64,000 bases of DNA from Alloyangia mangrovi (GCF_002300555.2 NZ_NTHN02000004.1:105137-169136); one strand, 5' to 3'. Counted from the first letter of the stretch, positions 26,388 to 35,345 are shown. The notes: generated by a model from the letters alone, not told the origin. Numbers and translations are program-made.

Positions 26388-27230
26388 ATGTCTTCCATCA
26401 ATACCAATGCAAGCGCGATGAACGCGCTGTCGACCCTGCGCGGCATCAACAAGAACCTCGAAGAAACCCAGAGCCGCATCTCGACCGGCCTCAAGGTCCA
26501 GTCGGGCAAGGACAACGCGTCTTACTTCCAGATCTCGACGACTATGAGCACTGAGAGTGGGATGAACACCGCAATCAATGAGGGCCTGACCCTCGCAAAG
26601 AACTCGATTTCGACAGCAGCTCTGGGCGCCGAAGAAATCGTCAAACTCGCCAAGGACTACATGGATCGCGCCGCCTTCGCGCAGGAAGAAGGTGTCGATC
26701 AAGCGGCGGTTGGAACCGAACTGGCGGCTTTGACCGAGCAGATGAAGACAATCATCGCGCAGTCCGTATTCAACGGCGAGAACCTTCTGGCTGCGGGTGG
26801 CGCCAAAGTTATTACGACCGGTGTCACCCGCAACGCTACTGGTGGCCTTGAGACCACCAACCAAACTTTCACGTTCGAGGCGTTTTCGGATATCGTTACG
26901 GAGCTTGAAGCTCAAACCGCGGCCATAACTGCCTCGACCGCTGGCCAACCGGAATTTGAAGCCGCGCTCGGGCTCGCGCAGGCGGAGGTTGATAAGGCGA
27001 TTGCAGGCGCAACCACACTTGGTGTTTCCGAAAAGGCCATCGAGACCCAACAGTCGTTCCTGAACAACCTGACTGACCGTCTCGACAGCGGCGTTGGCGC
27101 CATGGTCGACGCCGACATGGAAGAGGAAGCGGCGCGTCTGCAGGCGCTGCAGGTCCAGCAGCAGCTGGCCACGCAGTCGCTGTCGATCGCCAACTCCGCA
27201 CCGCAGAACATTCTGTCGCTGTTCCAGTAA
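26388..27230 (+). CDS. fliC: Flagellin, filament subunit
   Basis: This 280-residue flagellin is short, as in Rhodobacteraceae. The conserved D0/D1 ends are SSINTNASAMNALSTLRGIN, then RISTGLKVQSGKDNASYFQI, and C-terminally EEEAARLQALQVQQQLATQS with SIANSAPQNILSLFQ. The central domain is reduced. GGAGCAG lies 8 bases before the ATG. The gene is alone between a CtrA-type site and a strong terminator, followed by flaF and flbT. Codons in the central part (about 26540-27060) carry noticeably more A/T in third positions than the ends, suggesting recombination or local selection. No second flagellin is in the window. Confidence 0.96.
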   Translation: MSSINTNASAMNALSTLRGINKNLEETQSRISTGLKVQSGKDNASYFQISTTMSTESGMNTAINEGLTLAKNSISTAALGAEEIVKLAKDYMDRAAFAQEEGVDQAAVGTELAALTEQMKTIIAQSVFNGENLLAAGGAKVITTGVTRNATGGLETTNQTFTFEAFSDIVTELEAQTAAITASTAGQPEFEAALGLAQAEVDKAIAGATTLGVSEKAIETQQSFLNNLTDRLDSGVGAMVDADMEEEAARLQALQVQQQLATQSLSIANSAPQNILSLFQ

Positions 27231-27267
27231 TTTCTCTGGAAGTGACACAACTTCTGATGGCATAAGG

Positions 27268-27290
27268 AGGGGGCGCCATGGGCGCCCCCT
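27268..27290 (+). terminator. Flagellin terminator
   Basis: A perfect 10-bp stem (AGGGGGCGCC / GGCGCCCCCT) with an ATG loop is followed by TTTCC, 38 bases after the fliC stop. A strong stem suits a highly expressed monocistronic flagellin mRNA. Confidence 0.8.
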
Positions 27291-27370
27291 TTCCGTCGGA
27301 GCATCGGACAAACCGGGCCCGGTTTACAGTCACCCCGCAACACGTCGGGGGAGCAGAGGCAGGAACGGCA

Positions 27371-27808
27371 ATGAGCATCTCCGCATACAAACGCACGATC
27401 CGCGAAAGCGAGTCCCCGCGCCAGATCGAGGCCCGCGTCTTCGCCCGCATCACCGGCGCCCTGCAGCAGCATTCCGAGGCCTGGGCGGCCTCCCCCGAGA
27501 AATCCGCGCGGATCGCGGTGCTTTCGGACGGTCTGCGCGAGGCGGTGGCGCAGAACCAGCGGCTCTGGTCGCAGCTGCGCGACGACCTCGCCAGCTCGCG
27601 CAACGCGCTGCCCGAGGCGCTGCGCGCGAACCTGCTGTCGATCTCGCTCTGGGTCGACCGCACGAGCACCACGGTCCTTGGCGGCGGCCCCGGCCTGCCG
27701 GCGCTGATCGACGTGAACAAGAACATTCTCGCCGGGCTCGCCGCTGCCCGCCCGGCCCCGACAGGCATGGCTCAAGATGGCGCTCAATCTTACTCTCAAG
27801 CCCTTTGA
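27371..27808 (+). CDS. flaF: FlaF flagellin-synthesis regulator
   Basis: This 145-residue FlaF starts at ATG 27371 (MSISAYKRTIRESESPRQIE). It shows the family helices and the motif LRANLLSISLWVDRTSTTVL. FlaF binds flagellin and is needed for its production in alphaproteobacteria, working against FlbT. The gene overlaps flbT by 32 bases in another frame, implying coupled translation. An upstream in-frame ATG at 27278 lies in the terminator region and is rejected. Confidence 0.92.
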   Translation: MSISAYKRTIRESESPRQIEARVFARITGALQQHSEAWAASPEKSARIAVLSDGLREAVAQNQRLWSQLRDDLASSRNALPEALRANLLSISLWVDRTSTTVLGGGPGLPALIDVNKNILAGLAAARPAPTGMAQDGAQSYSQAL

Positions 27809-28211
27809 ACGGATCGTCGTCAACGGCTGCATGATGCGCAATGGCGGGCGCAAGACCACGCTCACCATCGAGAACCGTGCCGACATCATCCGCGAGACCG
27901 ACCTGCTGAAGCCCGAGGCCGCCGCCACGCCCGTGCGCGCGGCCTACTTCCTTATTCAAAGCGCGCTGATCTACCCGGAACGCCGCGACCCACTCACCAA
28001 ATCGGCGCAGCAGCAATTGGCCAAGCTCGCCACGGTCTTCAGCTCGGAATTGGTGGGACACGTGTTCGAGGCAGCAAACAACGTCAGCATGGGCGAATAC
28101 TTCACCGCCCTGCGCGAGCTGCGCCCGCTGATGAAACGCGAGCTGGAAGTGCTTGGCCCAGCGGGTCTCGATCCCGTATCTCCCGACGATCTGCCGAGGA
28201 TTCCCACATGA
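27777..28211 (+). CDS. flbT: FlbT flagellin mRNA regulator
   Basis: This 144-residue FlbT matches the family along its length: LTLKPFERIVVNGCMMRNGG, then PVRAAYFLIQSALIYPE and NVSMGEYFTALRELRPLMKR. In Caulobacter FlbT binds the flagellin mRNA leader and destabilises it until the hook is complete. The start lies within flaF, and the stop overlaps the next gene by 4 bases. The fliC leader (about 26290-26387) is the expected target. Confidence 0.93.
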   Translation: MALNLTLKPFERIVVNGCMMRNGGRKTTLTIENRADIIRETDLLKPEAAATPVRAAYFLIQSALIYPERRDPLTKSAQQQLAKLATVFSSELVGHVFEAANNVSMGEYFTALRELRPLMKRELEVLGPAGLDPVSPDDLPRIPT

Positions 28212-29029
28212 TCTCCGTTTCGGGCCTTTCCACCGGTCTTGCCCTGCGCATCGTCGATGCCACCGAGGACAAGGAGCACGACCTCATCCAGACCGAGGCC
28301 GAGCACAAGCGGGCGATCGAATACTTCATGGAGAACATCGAGAACGTCGAGACGGTCGACGATCTGATGTCGGACTACAAGCTCTACAGCTTCGTGATGA
28401 AGGCCTATGACCTCGAGGACCAAATCTTCGGCAAGGCGATGATGGGCAAGATCCTCAAGAGCGACATCGAACAGGACGACGCCCTGGTCAACAAGCTCAC
28501 CGACGATCGCTTCGAGACCTTCTACAACGCCATGGGCTTCACCGACGACGGCATGGCCAACAGCAATACCATCGACCCCGAGTGGAAGGCCAAGATCGTC
28601 GCCGCCTATGTCGACACGACCTACGTCAACGCCAAGGCCGAGGACAACGAGGCACTTGGCACGATCCTCGAGTTCCGCCGCAAGGCCAGTTCGGTGACCA
28701 GCGCCTTCGATCTGCTCAAGGATGCGGACATGGCGGAATTCATCCGCACCGCGCTGGGTCTTCCCGACGAGATTGCCAGCGGCGACATCGACAAGCAGGC
28801 GGCGCTCATTGCCCGGCGCGTCGATATCGACCGCCTGGGCGACGCGGAGTACGTCGAGAGCCTGGTGCAGAAATATGCCGCGATCACCGATGCGAATGCC
28901 GATCTCAGCTCTACCAATGCCGCGGTCCAGCTGATGACCAGTGCCGCCAGCGGCACCTCCGGCAGCTTCGTGCCGGTGACCATCGACATCGAGGCGATCC
29001 AGGGCTTCAGCGCGTACAAGGCGCGCTGA
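28208..29029 (+). CDS. DUF1217-family flagellar-locus protein
   Basis: This 273-residue soluble protein belongs to the DUF1217 type, found beside flagellar genes in Rhodobacterales and rhizobia. Features seen: repeated acidic helical units (AIEYFMENIENVETVDDLMS; YSFVMKAYDLEDQIFGKAMM; YVESLVQKYAAITDANADLS). It may be exported by the flagellar system, judging from its lack of a signal peptide and its helical, secreted-substrate-like composition, but this is inference. It overlaps flbT by 4 bases and converges on fliG 18 bases away. Confidence 0.8.
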   Translation: MISVSGLSTGLALRIVDATEDKEHDLIQTEAEHKRAIEYFMENIENVETVDDLMSDYKLYSFVMKAYDLEDQIFGKAMMGKILKSDIEQDDALVNKLTDDRFETFYNAMGFTDDGMANSNTIDPEWKAKIVAAYVDTTYVNAKAEDNEALGTILEFRRKASSVTSAFDLLKDADMAEFIRTALGLPDEIASGDIDKQAALIARRVDIDRLGDAEYVESLVQKYAAITDANADLSSTNAAVQLMTSAASGTSGSFVPVTIDIEAIQGFSAYKAR

Positions 29030-29047
29030 GTTCCGACCCTTAGGTCC

Positions 29048-30103
29048 TCAATACATCTCGTCGTCGTCGTCGCCGAGGGGCAGGGTGATCTGGTCCTGAT
29101 CGGCGAGCGTGCGCGCGTAGTCGAGCATCAGCGCCTGCGCCGCGCTCACGTCGCGGCGGCGGACGGGGCCCATGCTTTCCATCTCTTCGATCAGCATGTC
29201 GCGCGAGCGTCCGGGCAGCGCGTTGAGGAAGGCGTCGCGTGCGTCCTGGCTGGCGCCGCGCAGGGCGGTGGGCAGCGTGTTGCCGGGCACGCCGCGCATG
29301 ATCCGCGCAAGGTCCATCGGCTCGAGCCGCACGAGGTCCTCGAAGGTGAACATCTTGGCCTTGATCGAGGCGAACGCGTCGGGAATCGTGGTCTCGAGAA
29401 TGGGCGCCATCGCGTCGAAGGCGCCGCGGTCGAGCTTGTTGAAGAGATCCGCCATGCGCTGGTGTTGCTCGGCGGCGGTGGGCTGCGCACCGGCGTTGAT
29501 GATGTCGCTCTGCAGCGATTCCTCGATCTGGCGCATCATGTGATGCGGCACCGCCTCCATGCGGATCATCCGCTCGACGACGCTGTTCATCTTCTCCGGG
29601 CCCAGGAGCGGCAGCACCTTGGCGACGACGTCGGTCTTCACGTTGGTGAGGATCGCCGCGACGGTCTGCTCGTGCTCGCCCTTGAGGTAGTTGGCGATGA
29701 CGTTCTCCGACAGGCCGCTGAACCGGGCCCAGAGGTCGCGCTCCTTCAGCGGGCCGCGGATGTCCTTGAGGATGGCTTCGACCTGCTCGCCCGGCAACAG
29801 CGAGCGCAGCAGGTTCTCGGCCACTGCGAAGGAGCCCACGACGCCGCCGCCGTTGGTCATGTCCTCGACGAAATCCGCCAGCACCTGCTCGACCGTCTGC
29901 GCCGAGATCGAGCCAAGGCCCGACATGGCGCGGGTGACGCGCTGGATCTCGTCGTCGTCGAGCTTCTGCATCAAAGCCGAACCCCGTTTCTCGCCAAGGC
30001 AGAGGAACAGGATCGCCGCCTTCTGCGGGCCGGTGAGCTTGCGCCGCGGCGCCTGCGGGGCGGGCTCGCTCGTCGTGGTGCGTTGGACGTTCGCTACAGC
30101 CAT
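29048..30103 (-). CDS. fliG: FliG flagellar motor switch protein
   Basis: This 351-residue C-ring protein transmits stator torque and binds FliF. The N-terminal domain begins after a basic tail at LTGPQKAAILFLCLGEKRGS. The middle-domain motif EHPQ of other FliGs reads EHEQ (GEHEQTVAAILTNV). The C-terminal torque helix MFTFEDLVRLEPMDLARIMR and the segment MGPVRRRDVSAAQ are conserved. It is the last gene of fliF-fliH-fliN-fliP-fliG. In most bacteria fliG directly follows fliF, so the order is unusual. Confidence 0.94.
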   Translation of the reverse strand: MAVANVQRTTTSEPAPQAPRRKLTGPQKAAILFLCLGEKRGSALMQKLDDDEIQRVTRAMSGLGSISAQTVEQVLADFVEDMTNGGGVVGSFAVAENLLRSLLPGEQVEAILKDIRGPLKERDLWARFSGLSENVIANYLKGEHEQTVAAILTNVKTDVVAKVLPLLGPEKMNSVVERMIRMEAVPHHMMRQIEESLQSDIINAGAQPTAAEQHQRMADLFNKLDRGAFDAMAPILETTIPDAFASIKAKMFTFEDLVRLEPMDLARIMRGVPGNTLPTALRGASQDARDAFLNALPGRSRDMLIEEMESMGPVRRRDVSAAQALMLDYARTLADQDQITLPLGDDDDEMY

Positions 30104-30125
30104 CTGGCGGCTCCAATCATGTCTT

Positions 30126-30977
30126 TCAGCCCGCTCCCGAGAGCGGCAGATAACTTTCCATCAGGCTTCCCGCCAGCATGTACCAGCCGTCGATCAGCAC
30201 GAAGAAGATGACCTTGAACGGCAGTGAGATCAGCACCGGGGGCAGCATCATCATGCCCGCGCTCATCAGCACCGAGGCGACGATCAGGTCGATCACCAGG
30301 AACGGCAGGTAGATCAGGAAGCCGATCGAGAAGGCCCGGCGCAGTTCCGAGATCATGAAGGCCGGGACCAGCTCGCGCCAGCCGACGGCCTCGGCGGAAG
30401 AGGGCAGGGGGCCGGGCTCGACCTCGGCGCCGCCCGCGTCGCTGCGCGCGGCGATGTCGTGGAAAAGGCTCAGGTCCTTCTCGCGCGTGTTGGCGTACAT
30501 GAAGGTCTTGAACGGCTGGCCGATCCGCGAGAGCGCCTGCTCCTCGGTGATGGAGTTTTCCATCAGCGGCTGTACGCCGCCCTCCCAGGCGTCCTCGAAC
30601 ACAGGCTGCATGACGAAGAAGGTCATGAACAGCGCCATGGAGGTCAGCACCATATTGGGCGGGGTCTGGTTGAGCCCGAGCGCCGAGCGCAGCATCGAGA
30701 AGACGATCACGAAGCGGGTGAAGCTGGTCATGATGACCAGCAGCCCAGGCGCAAGCGACAGCACGGTCATCGCCGCGATAAGCTGGAGGATGCGTCCCGA
30801 GAGCGAGGCGCGCTCGTCCGATCCCGCGGGGGCCGAGCTCAGCGCGTCGCCGATCGCGCCCAGAAGGTCAGAGCCGGCTGCTTGCGCATGGGCCGAGCCC
30901 GTGGCCGCAAGCAGCCCTCCCGCCGCCAGAAGCAGGCAGGTCAGTGCAACTCCCCACTGGCCGGATCGGAGGGTCAT
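30126..30977 (-). CDS. fliP: FliP flagellar export gate protein
   Basis: This 283-residue protein has a cleavable signal peptide (about 1-32, ending SAHAQ) and four membrane segments. Conserved motifs are SFTRFVIVFSMLRSALGLNQ, PPNMVLTSMALFMTFFVMQP and AFSIGFLIYLPFLVIDLIVA. FliP forms the core of the type III export channel with FliQ and FliR, whose genes are absent here. fliO is also absent: fliP overlaps fliN by 4 bases, leaving no room for it. Confidence 0.96.
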   Translation of the reverse strand: MTLRSGQWGVALTCLLLAAGGLLAATGSAHAQAAGSDLLGAIGDALSSAPAGSDERASLSGRILQLIAAMTVLSLAPGLLVIMTSFTRFVIVFSMLRSALGLNQTPPNMVLTSMALFMTFFVMQPVFEDAWEGGVQPLMENSITEEQALSRIGQPFKTFMYANTREKDLSLFHDIAARSDAGGAEVEPGPLPSSAEAVGWRELVPAFMISELRRAFSIGFLIYLPFLVIDLIVASVLMSAGMMMLPPVLISLPFKVIFFVLIDGWYMLAGSLMESYLPLSGAG

Positions 30978-31300
30978 TCTTCCGAGACGTAGTCCTTGAC
31001 GATCTCGATCAGCGAGACGCCGAGCCGCTCGTCGGGCAGGCGCACGAGATCGCCGCGGGCGACGAGCCGCTCGTTGATCATCACCTCGACCGGCTGGCCG
31101 ATGCTCTTGTCCAGCTCGATGATCGAGCCGCGGCTGAGCTTCAGCAGCTGCGCGATCGGCATGCGGGTCTGCCCGAGCACGATCTGGACGTTCAGCCCGA
31201 CGTTCAGCATCGCGTCGATGCCCTGTCCGCTCTCGGCGGCCTTCGGCGCGGCTGCGGCGGTTCCTTTGTCCGCTTGCGCGGTCTGTGCCTCGTCCGTCAT
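30974..31300 (-). CDS. fliN: FliN flagellar motor switch protein
   Basis: This 108-residue protein has an Ala-rich acidic tail (1-30) and a SpoA-type C-ring domain (about 32-105): LNVGLNVQIVLGQTRMPIAQ, then LLKLSRGSIIELDKSIGQPV and LVRLPDERLGVSLIEIV. FliN forms the lower C-ring and binds FliH to dock export substrates. It lies 3 bases after fliH and overlaps fliP by 4. Confidence 0.93.
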   Translation of the reverse strand: MTDEAQTAQADKGTAAAAPKAAESGQGIDAMLNVGLNVQIVLGQTRMPIAQLLKLSRGSIIELDKSIGQPVEVMINERLVARGDLVRLPDERLGVSLIEIVKDYVSEE

Positions 31301-31303
31301 GTC

Positions 31304-31972
31304 TTATTCTCCTGCCTGATCCTGCCCGACGCTCGTGTCGATGCGTGCCTTGCTGTCCTCGAGCGCGCCGAGGATGCGCTGGCAGATGTCATTGAAACTG
31401 TAGTGCATCACCCCGTGGTCCCACTCGGCGCGGACGTCGCCCGTCGCCAGCGCGGGGTCGGGTTTCACCTCGATCCGCCCGCCGAAACCCGCGTGCCGCG
31501 CGACGCGTTGGATCTCGGCGGCGCTGCTTTCGGTGACCTCGGGGGCGAAGTGGAATTTCAGCTCTGCGGCGCCGAGCGCCATGCGCACCGCGCCGCGGGC
31601 CTCCTGCAGGGCTTCCTGCTCGGCCAGCGCGGCACCCGCGGCCGGGGCGACTTGCCGCAGCACCGAAAGAGCAAAGCCCACCATCTGCGACTCCAGCACC
31701 GCGTGGTGATGGTCGGCGTCGGTAAACAGCGCCTGGAGCGCCGGGCCGATCGCCTCGACCGCGGTCACCTGGCGCGCGCTGGTGCTCTGCTGCGCGGCAC
31801 TCGAGGCCTCGTCCCGGCCCTGCGCCAACCCGGCCTCGAAGCCCTCGGCTTGGGCCTTCGCCACCGCCGCGTCGAACTCGGCGCGGGTGTAGATCGCGCC
31901 GACCTTGGCCTGGTCGCCGCGGCGCTGCGCCTCGGCCTCGGCATCGAAGTTGCGGTCGAAGATGAAGCTCAT
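31304..31972 (-). CDS. fliH: FliH-like export ATPase regulator
   Basis: This 222-residue protein has the FliH/HrpE layout: an N-terminal region with a glycine-spaced helix (AAVAKAQAEGFEAGLAQGRD), a central helical part, and a C-terminal beta domain (AELKFHFAPEVTESS, RIEVKPDPALATGDVRAEW). FliH links the export ATPase FliI to FliN. It overlaps the fliF stop by 4 bases and precedes fliN. FliI itself is not encoded in the window. Confidence 0.82.
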   Translation of the reverse strand: MSFIFDRNFDAEAEAQRRGDQAKVGAIYTRAEFDAAVAKAQAEGFEAGLAQGRDEASSAAQQSTSARQVTAVEAIGPALQALFTDADHHHAVLESQMVGFALSVLRQVAPAAGAALAEQEALQEARGAVRMALGAAELKFHFAPEVTESSAAEIQRVARHAGFGGRIEVKPDPALATGDVRAEWDHGVMHYSFNDICQRILGALEDSKARIDTSVGQDQAGE

Positions 31973-33660
31973 GTCGCGGTCCCTTCAGCCAGCCAGCCCT
32001 TAAGCACCTTGATCGCATCCTCGGGCTCATCCTCGATCAGCTGGCCGACCGTATTGATCCAGCCGCGCTGCACCCCGCCCTGCACCGAGGCGAAGGAGAC
32101 CATCTCGGCACTGCCTTCGGGCAGCGGGTCGAGCACCGTGCCGCTGTGGACCTGCTCGTCGCGCAGGGCCTGGATCGGGGTGACGTTGGACTGCCCCGGA
32201 AGGCCGGGAGGCGTCTTGGCGCCGGGCAGCGCGGCGGTATCGGGAGCAGGCAGCCCGCCGGGGCCCTCTCCGGCGGCGGGCCTATTCGCCTCCATCAAAC
32301 GCAGCAGCGCCGGCCGCACGCCGAAGGCCAGAACCGCGGCGACCAGACCCAGCGCGAAGAGCCCGCGCAGGATGGTCCCGAGGTTGTCGGTGATGATCTG
32401 CGCGAAGCTGCGAGCCACCGGCTCGCCGACGTCCATCGAGTAATCCATGAAGCGCAGGCTCACGACCTCGACGGTGTCGCCGCGGTTCTCGTCGAAGCCC
32501 ATGGCGCTCTGCACGAGCGCCTGCAGACGCTCGATTTCCTCGGCGCTCCGCTCCTCGTATTGCACCGAGCCGTCGGGCTGGACGTTGTAGATGCCGTTGA
32601 TCAGCACCGCCACCGACATGCGTTGCACGTCGCCGGGCTCGCGCACCGTTTCGACCTGCTTGCCGCCGATCTCGTAGTTGACGATCTCGTTGCTGGTGTT
32701 CGAGCTGTTGGTGTTGCTGCCGGGCACCGCATCGGCCAGCGCCGCGGGCACGTCGTCGGCGACGCCGACCTCGCCGCTCGCCGCGCGCTGGTCCTGTGTG
32801 GTCTCCTCGCGGGTCTCGGTCGAGCGCACCACCCGCTGGTCGGGGTCGTAGCTCTGCTCGCGCACCACCTGCCGCTCGCTCGACAGATCGACGCTCACCG
32901 TCACCCGCGCGTTCCCCGCGCCGACCCGGGCTGAGAGGATCTGCGTGATGCGCTGGCTGAGCCGGTCCTCGATCTGGGCGCGGGCCGATTGCAGCGAGGC
33001 CTCGCTGCCCGCCTCGCCGTCGTCGGCCAGGATCGTCTCGCCCGAGGCGGAAAGCACCGTCACCTGCGCCGGGGCGAGGTCGGGAACCGCGGATGCAACC
33101 AAAGAGCGAATCGCATGCGCCTGTTTCATCCCGATCTGACGCGAGCCGCGCACGATGACCGAAGCCGAGGGTTTGGGACGCTCGCGCGAGAAAGGCTCGC
33201 GCTCGGGCAGCACGAGGTGAACCCGCGCCGCCTCGACCCCGTCGATGGTCTGGATCGAGCGCGCCAGCTCGCCTTCCATGGCGCGCATCCGGTTCACGCG
33301 CTGCATGAAGCTGTTCATGCCAAGCCCGCTCTGCTCGTCGAAGAGCTCCCAGCCCGGCGTGCCTTCGCTTGGCAGGCCCAGCGAGGCCAGCTCCATGCGG
33401 GCACGGGCCATGTCCTCGGCGGGCACGCTGACGGCGGTGCCGGCGGTGTCGGTGCGGCTGCGGATGCCCGCGGCCTCGAGCGAGTCGACGATGCGGGCGG
33501 CATCGGCGGGGTTCAGGTCGCGGTAGAGCGAGATGTAATCCGGCGTGGTGATCACGGAAAGTCCGAAAAATACCGCCAGAACAAGGGCAAACCCCGTCCC
33601 TCCTAGGACCGAGAGCCGCCGCCATCCTAGCGATTTCAGATTTTCCAGTATCGCCTGCAC
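31969..33660 (-). CDS. fliF: FliF flagellar MS-ring protein
   Basis: This 563-residue MS-ring protein has two membrane helices (about 22-40, FALVLAVFFGLSVITT, and about 435-455, ILRGLFALGLVAAVLAFGV). Ring-building motifs lie between: YISLYRDLNPADAARIVDSL, MNSFMQRVNRMRAMEGELAR, ARVHLVLPEREPFSRE. The C-terminal tail (WINTVGQLIEDEPEDAIKVL) binds FliG. The start is GTG 33660, with AGGA 4 bases upstream. It heads fliF-fliH-fliN-fliP-fliG and is divergent from fliL. Confidence 0.95.
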   Translation of the reverse strand: MQAILENLKSLGWRRLSVLGGTGFALVLAVFFGLSVITTPDYISLYRDLNPADAARIVDSLEAAGIRSRTDTAGTAVSVPAEDMARARMELASLGLPSEGTPGWELFDEQSGLGMNSFMQRVNRMRAMEGELARSIQTIDGVEAARVHLVLPEREPFSRERPKPSASVIVRGSRQIGMKQAHAIRSLVASAVPDLAPAQVTVLSASGETILADDGEAGSEASLQSARAQIEDRLSQRITQILSARVGAGNARVTVSVDLSSERQVVREQSYDPDQRVVRSTETREETTQDQRAASGEVGVADDVPAALADAVPGSNTNSSNTSNEIVNYEIGGKQVETVREPGDVQRMSVAVLINGIYNVQPDGSVQYEERSAEEIERLQALVQSAMGFDENRGDTVEVVSLRFMDYSMDVGEPVARSFAQIITDNLGTILRGLFALGLVAAVLAFGVRPALLRLMEANRPAAGEGPGGLPAPDTAALPGAKTPPGLPGQSNVTPIQALRDEQVHSGTVLDPLPEGSAEMVSFASVQGGVQRGWINTVGQLIEDEPEDAIKVLKGWLAEGTAT

Positions 33661-33690
33661 GTGTCCTGCGCCCCATCGTGTCTTCTGCCG

Positions 33691-33726
33691 CAAGAATAAA
33701 CACAACTGTTCTTGCTCATCAAGAAC
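33691..33726. promoter_or_regulatory. Inverted repeat and shared element in the fliF/fliL spacer
   Basis: GTTCTTG-CTCAT-CAAGAAC (33708-33726) is a perfect 7-bp inverted repeat midway between the divergent fliF and fliL starts. CAAGAATA-N5-AACTGTTC (33691-33711) overlaps it. Similar words occur before motA and the sigma gene. It is a candidate operator for a local flagellar regulator. Confidence 0.45.
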
Positions 33727-33807
33727 TATACCGGAAGTTCTGCTTGCCTGGGGCGAAGATTCCACGCATAGTAAAACAAGATTAGTTACCACTCTCAAAG
33801 ACGTTCC

Positions 33808-34407
33808 ATGGCCGACGCGACAACGACCGAGACCACATCCGACGGCTCCCGGAAAGGGGGGCTGGTCATCGCGCTCGCAATCGCGCTGGCCTGCGTCGTC
33901 GCGTTGCTGGCGGGGCTTGTCGCCGCGGCGGGGCCGGCCCGGCTGAGCGCGTTGATCAGCGGCACGGATGCGCAGGAGGGCGGTTCCGCGGTGCATACGG
34001 ACGTGTCGGGCCATGGCGCGGCCCCCGGGCCTGCGTCCGGCGCCTCCAGCTACACCCAGCTGATGGACATGCCCAAGCAGCCCGAGAACATCATCGTGCT
34101 GCCGTTCCAGGAGATTATCGTCAATATCACCGCCACCACGGCCACCGGGCGGCAGACCTCGCGCTTTCTCAAGCTGAACCTGGCGCTGGTCTACGACAAC
34201 GCCCTGCCGGGTGCCGCGACGATCGAGACCCGCCAGCTTTTCATGCGCGACAGCTTCCAGGACTACCTGCGGCAGCTCAACGAGAGCGATCTTCAGGGGT
34301 CGATCGGCATCGCCCGGCTCAAGGGCGAGCTGCTGCGCCGCGCCCGCGCGATCACCGACAGCGAGGCGCCCCAGGAATTTCTCATCGCGGACCTGATCAT
34401 CCAATGA
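33808..34407 (+). CDS. fliL: FliL flagellar basal-body-associated protein
   Basis: This 199-residue protein has one membrane helix (about 17-41, GLVIALAIALACVVALLAGL) and a periplasmic FliL domain: ENIIVLPFQEIIVNITATTA, then RFLKLNLALVYDN, RDSFQDYLRQL and EFLIADLIIQ at the C terminus. FliL rings strengthen the stator. It overlaps fliM by 4 bases. A second, more divergent FliL-like protein is encoded at 13869-14513. Confidence 0.9.
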   Translation: MADATTTETTSDGSRKGGLVIALAIALACVVALLAGLVAAAGPARLSALISGTDAQEGGSAVHTDVSGHGAAPGPASGASSYTQLMDMPKQPENIIVLPFQEIIVNITATTATGRQTSRFLKLNLALVYDNALPGAATIETRQLFMRDSFQDYLRQLNESDLQGSIGIARLKGELLRRARAITDSEAPQEFLIADLIIQ

Positions 34408-35345
34408 ACGAGCAGAGCCAATTCGTGATCGACACCCGCGCCGTCGAGGAGCTGATCGTCGAGCGCGCCAAGCGCTCCTACGCGCGCCTTCCGATGCTCG
34501 AGGTGGTGTTCGACCGGTTTGCGCTGTCGCTCTCGCAGGCGCTGAAGACCTACCTCGGGGCGGTGGTCGACGTGACGCTGGCCAAGATGGACTACCTGAC
34601 CTGCCAGGACGCCATCGACTCGCTGCCCGAGCCGGCGCTGATCGGCGTCACCGAGGCGGTGGAATGGGGCGGCACCATCGCCGCCGCGCTGCGTCCGGAG
34701 CTGCTCTACTCGATCCTCGAGATCACCTTCGGGGGCCGCACGGTGCCGGAAACTCCGCGCAGCCCCCGCACCTTCACCGGTATCGAGAAGCGGATCGGCA
34801 AGGCGTTCTGCGAGCGTACGCTCGCAGAGCTGTCGGCGGCCTTCGAGAAGGTGACGCCGGTGCGCTTCGAGATCGGCCATCTCGAGACCAACCCCAAGGC
34901 GCTGATGCTCGGGCCGCCGACCAGCTCCTGCGCGCGCGCGGTGCTGAAGATCAACATCGAGGACCGGGTCGGCGAGATGGTCTTCCTGCTGCCGACCACG
35001 GCGCTCGACGCGGTCGGGGACGTGCTGTCGCAGCAGTTCACCGGCGGCCAGCTCGGCGGCGACACCGGCTGGCGCATGAAGCTGACCGAGAAGCTCGGAA
35101 CGACCAATATCCCGGTTGCCGCGGTGCTCGGAGAGGCCAACCTGAGCCTGCGCGAGGTGCTGTCGTGGATGCCGGGGCAGGTGCTCGATCTTGGCATGCA
35201 GGTGGACGATCCTGTGACCATCTGCGTCACCGGCAAGACCATTGCCCGCGCCGAGGTCGGCCGCCGCAAGAACGGCAAGATCGCGCTGAAGGTCTCGGAA
35301 AAACTGTACGAAGAAGAGGAATTGCCCAATGTCCTTCTTGATTGA
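34404..35345 (+). CDS. fliM: FliM flagellar motor switch protein
   Basis: This 313-residue C-ring protein has a middle domain (about 30-215) with SLSQALKTYLGAVVDVTLAK and TGIEKRIGKAFCERTLAELS. A C-terminal SpoA domain (about 225-300) follows: VAAVLGEANLSLREVLSWMP and GQVLDLGMQVDDPVTICVTG. FliM normally carries an N-terminal CheY-P binding motif (LSQDEIDALL type). The N terminus here (MNEQSQFVIDTRAVEEL) does not clearly show it, so switching input may differ. It overlaps the next gene by 17 bases. Confidence 0.9.
   Translation: MNEQSQFVIDTRAVEELIVERAKRSYARLPMLEVVFDRFALSLSQALKTYLGAVVDVTLAKMDYLTCQDAIDSLPEPALIGVTEAVEWGGTIAAALRPELLYSILEITFGGRTVPETPRSPRTFTGIEKRIGKAFCERTLAELSAAFEKVTPVRFEIGHLETNPKALMLGPPTSSCARAVLKINIEDRVGEMVFLLPTTALDAVGDVLSQQFTGGQLGGDTGWRMKLTEKLGTTNIPVAAVLGEANLSLREVLSWMPGQVLDLGMQVDDPVTICVTGKTIARAEVGRRKNGKIALKVSEKLYEEEELPNVLLD

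Noticed and set aside
32282..33703. 473-codon frame overlapping fliF on the same strand
   Set aside because: Arg-rich shifted-frame translation of fliF; the true FliF motifs are in the other frame.
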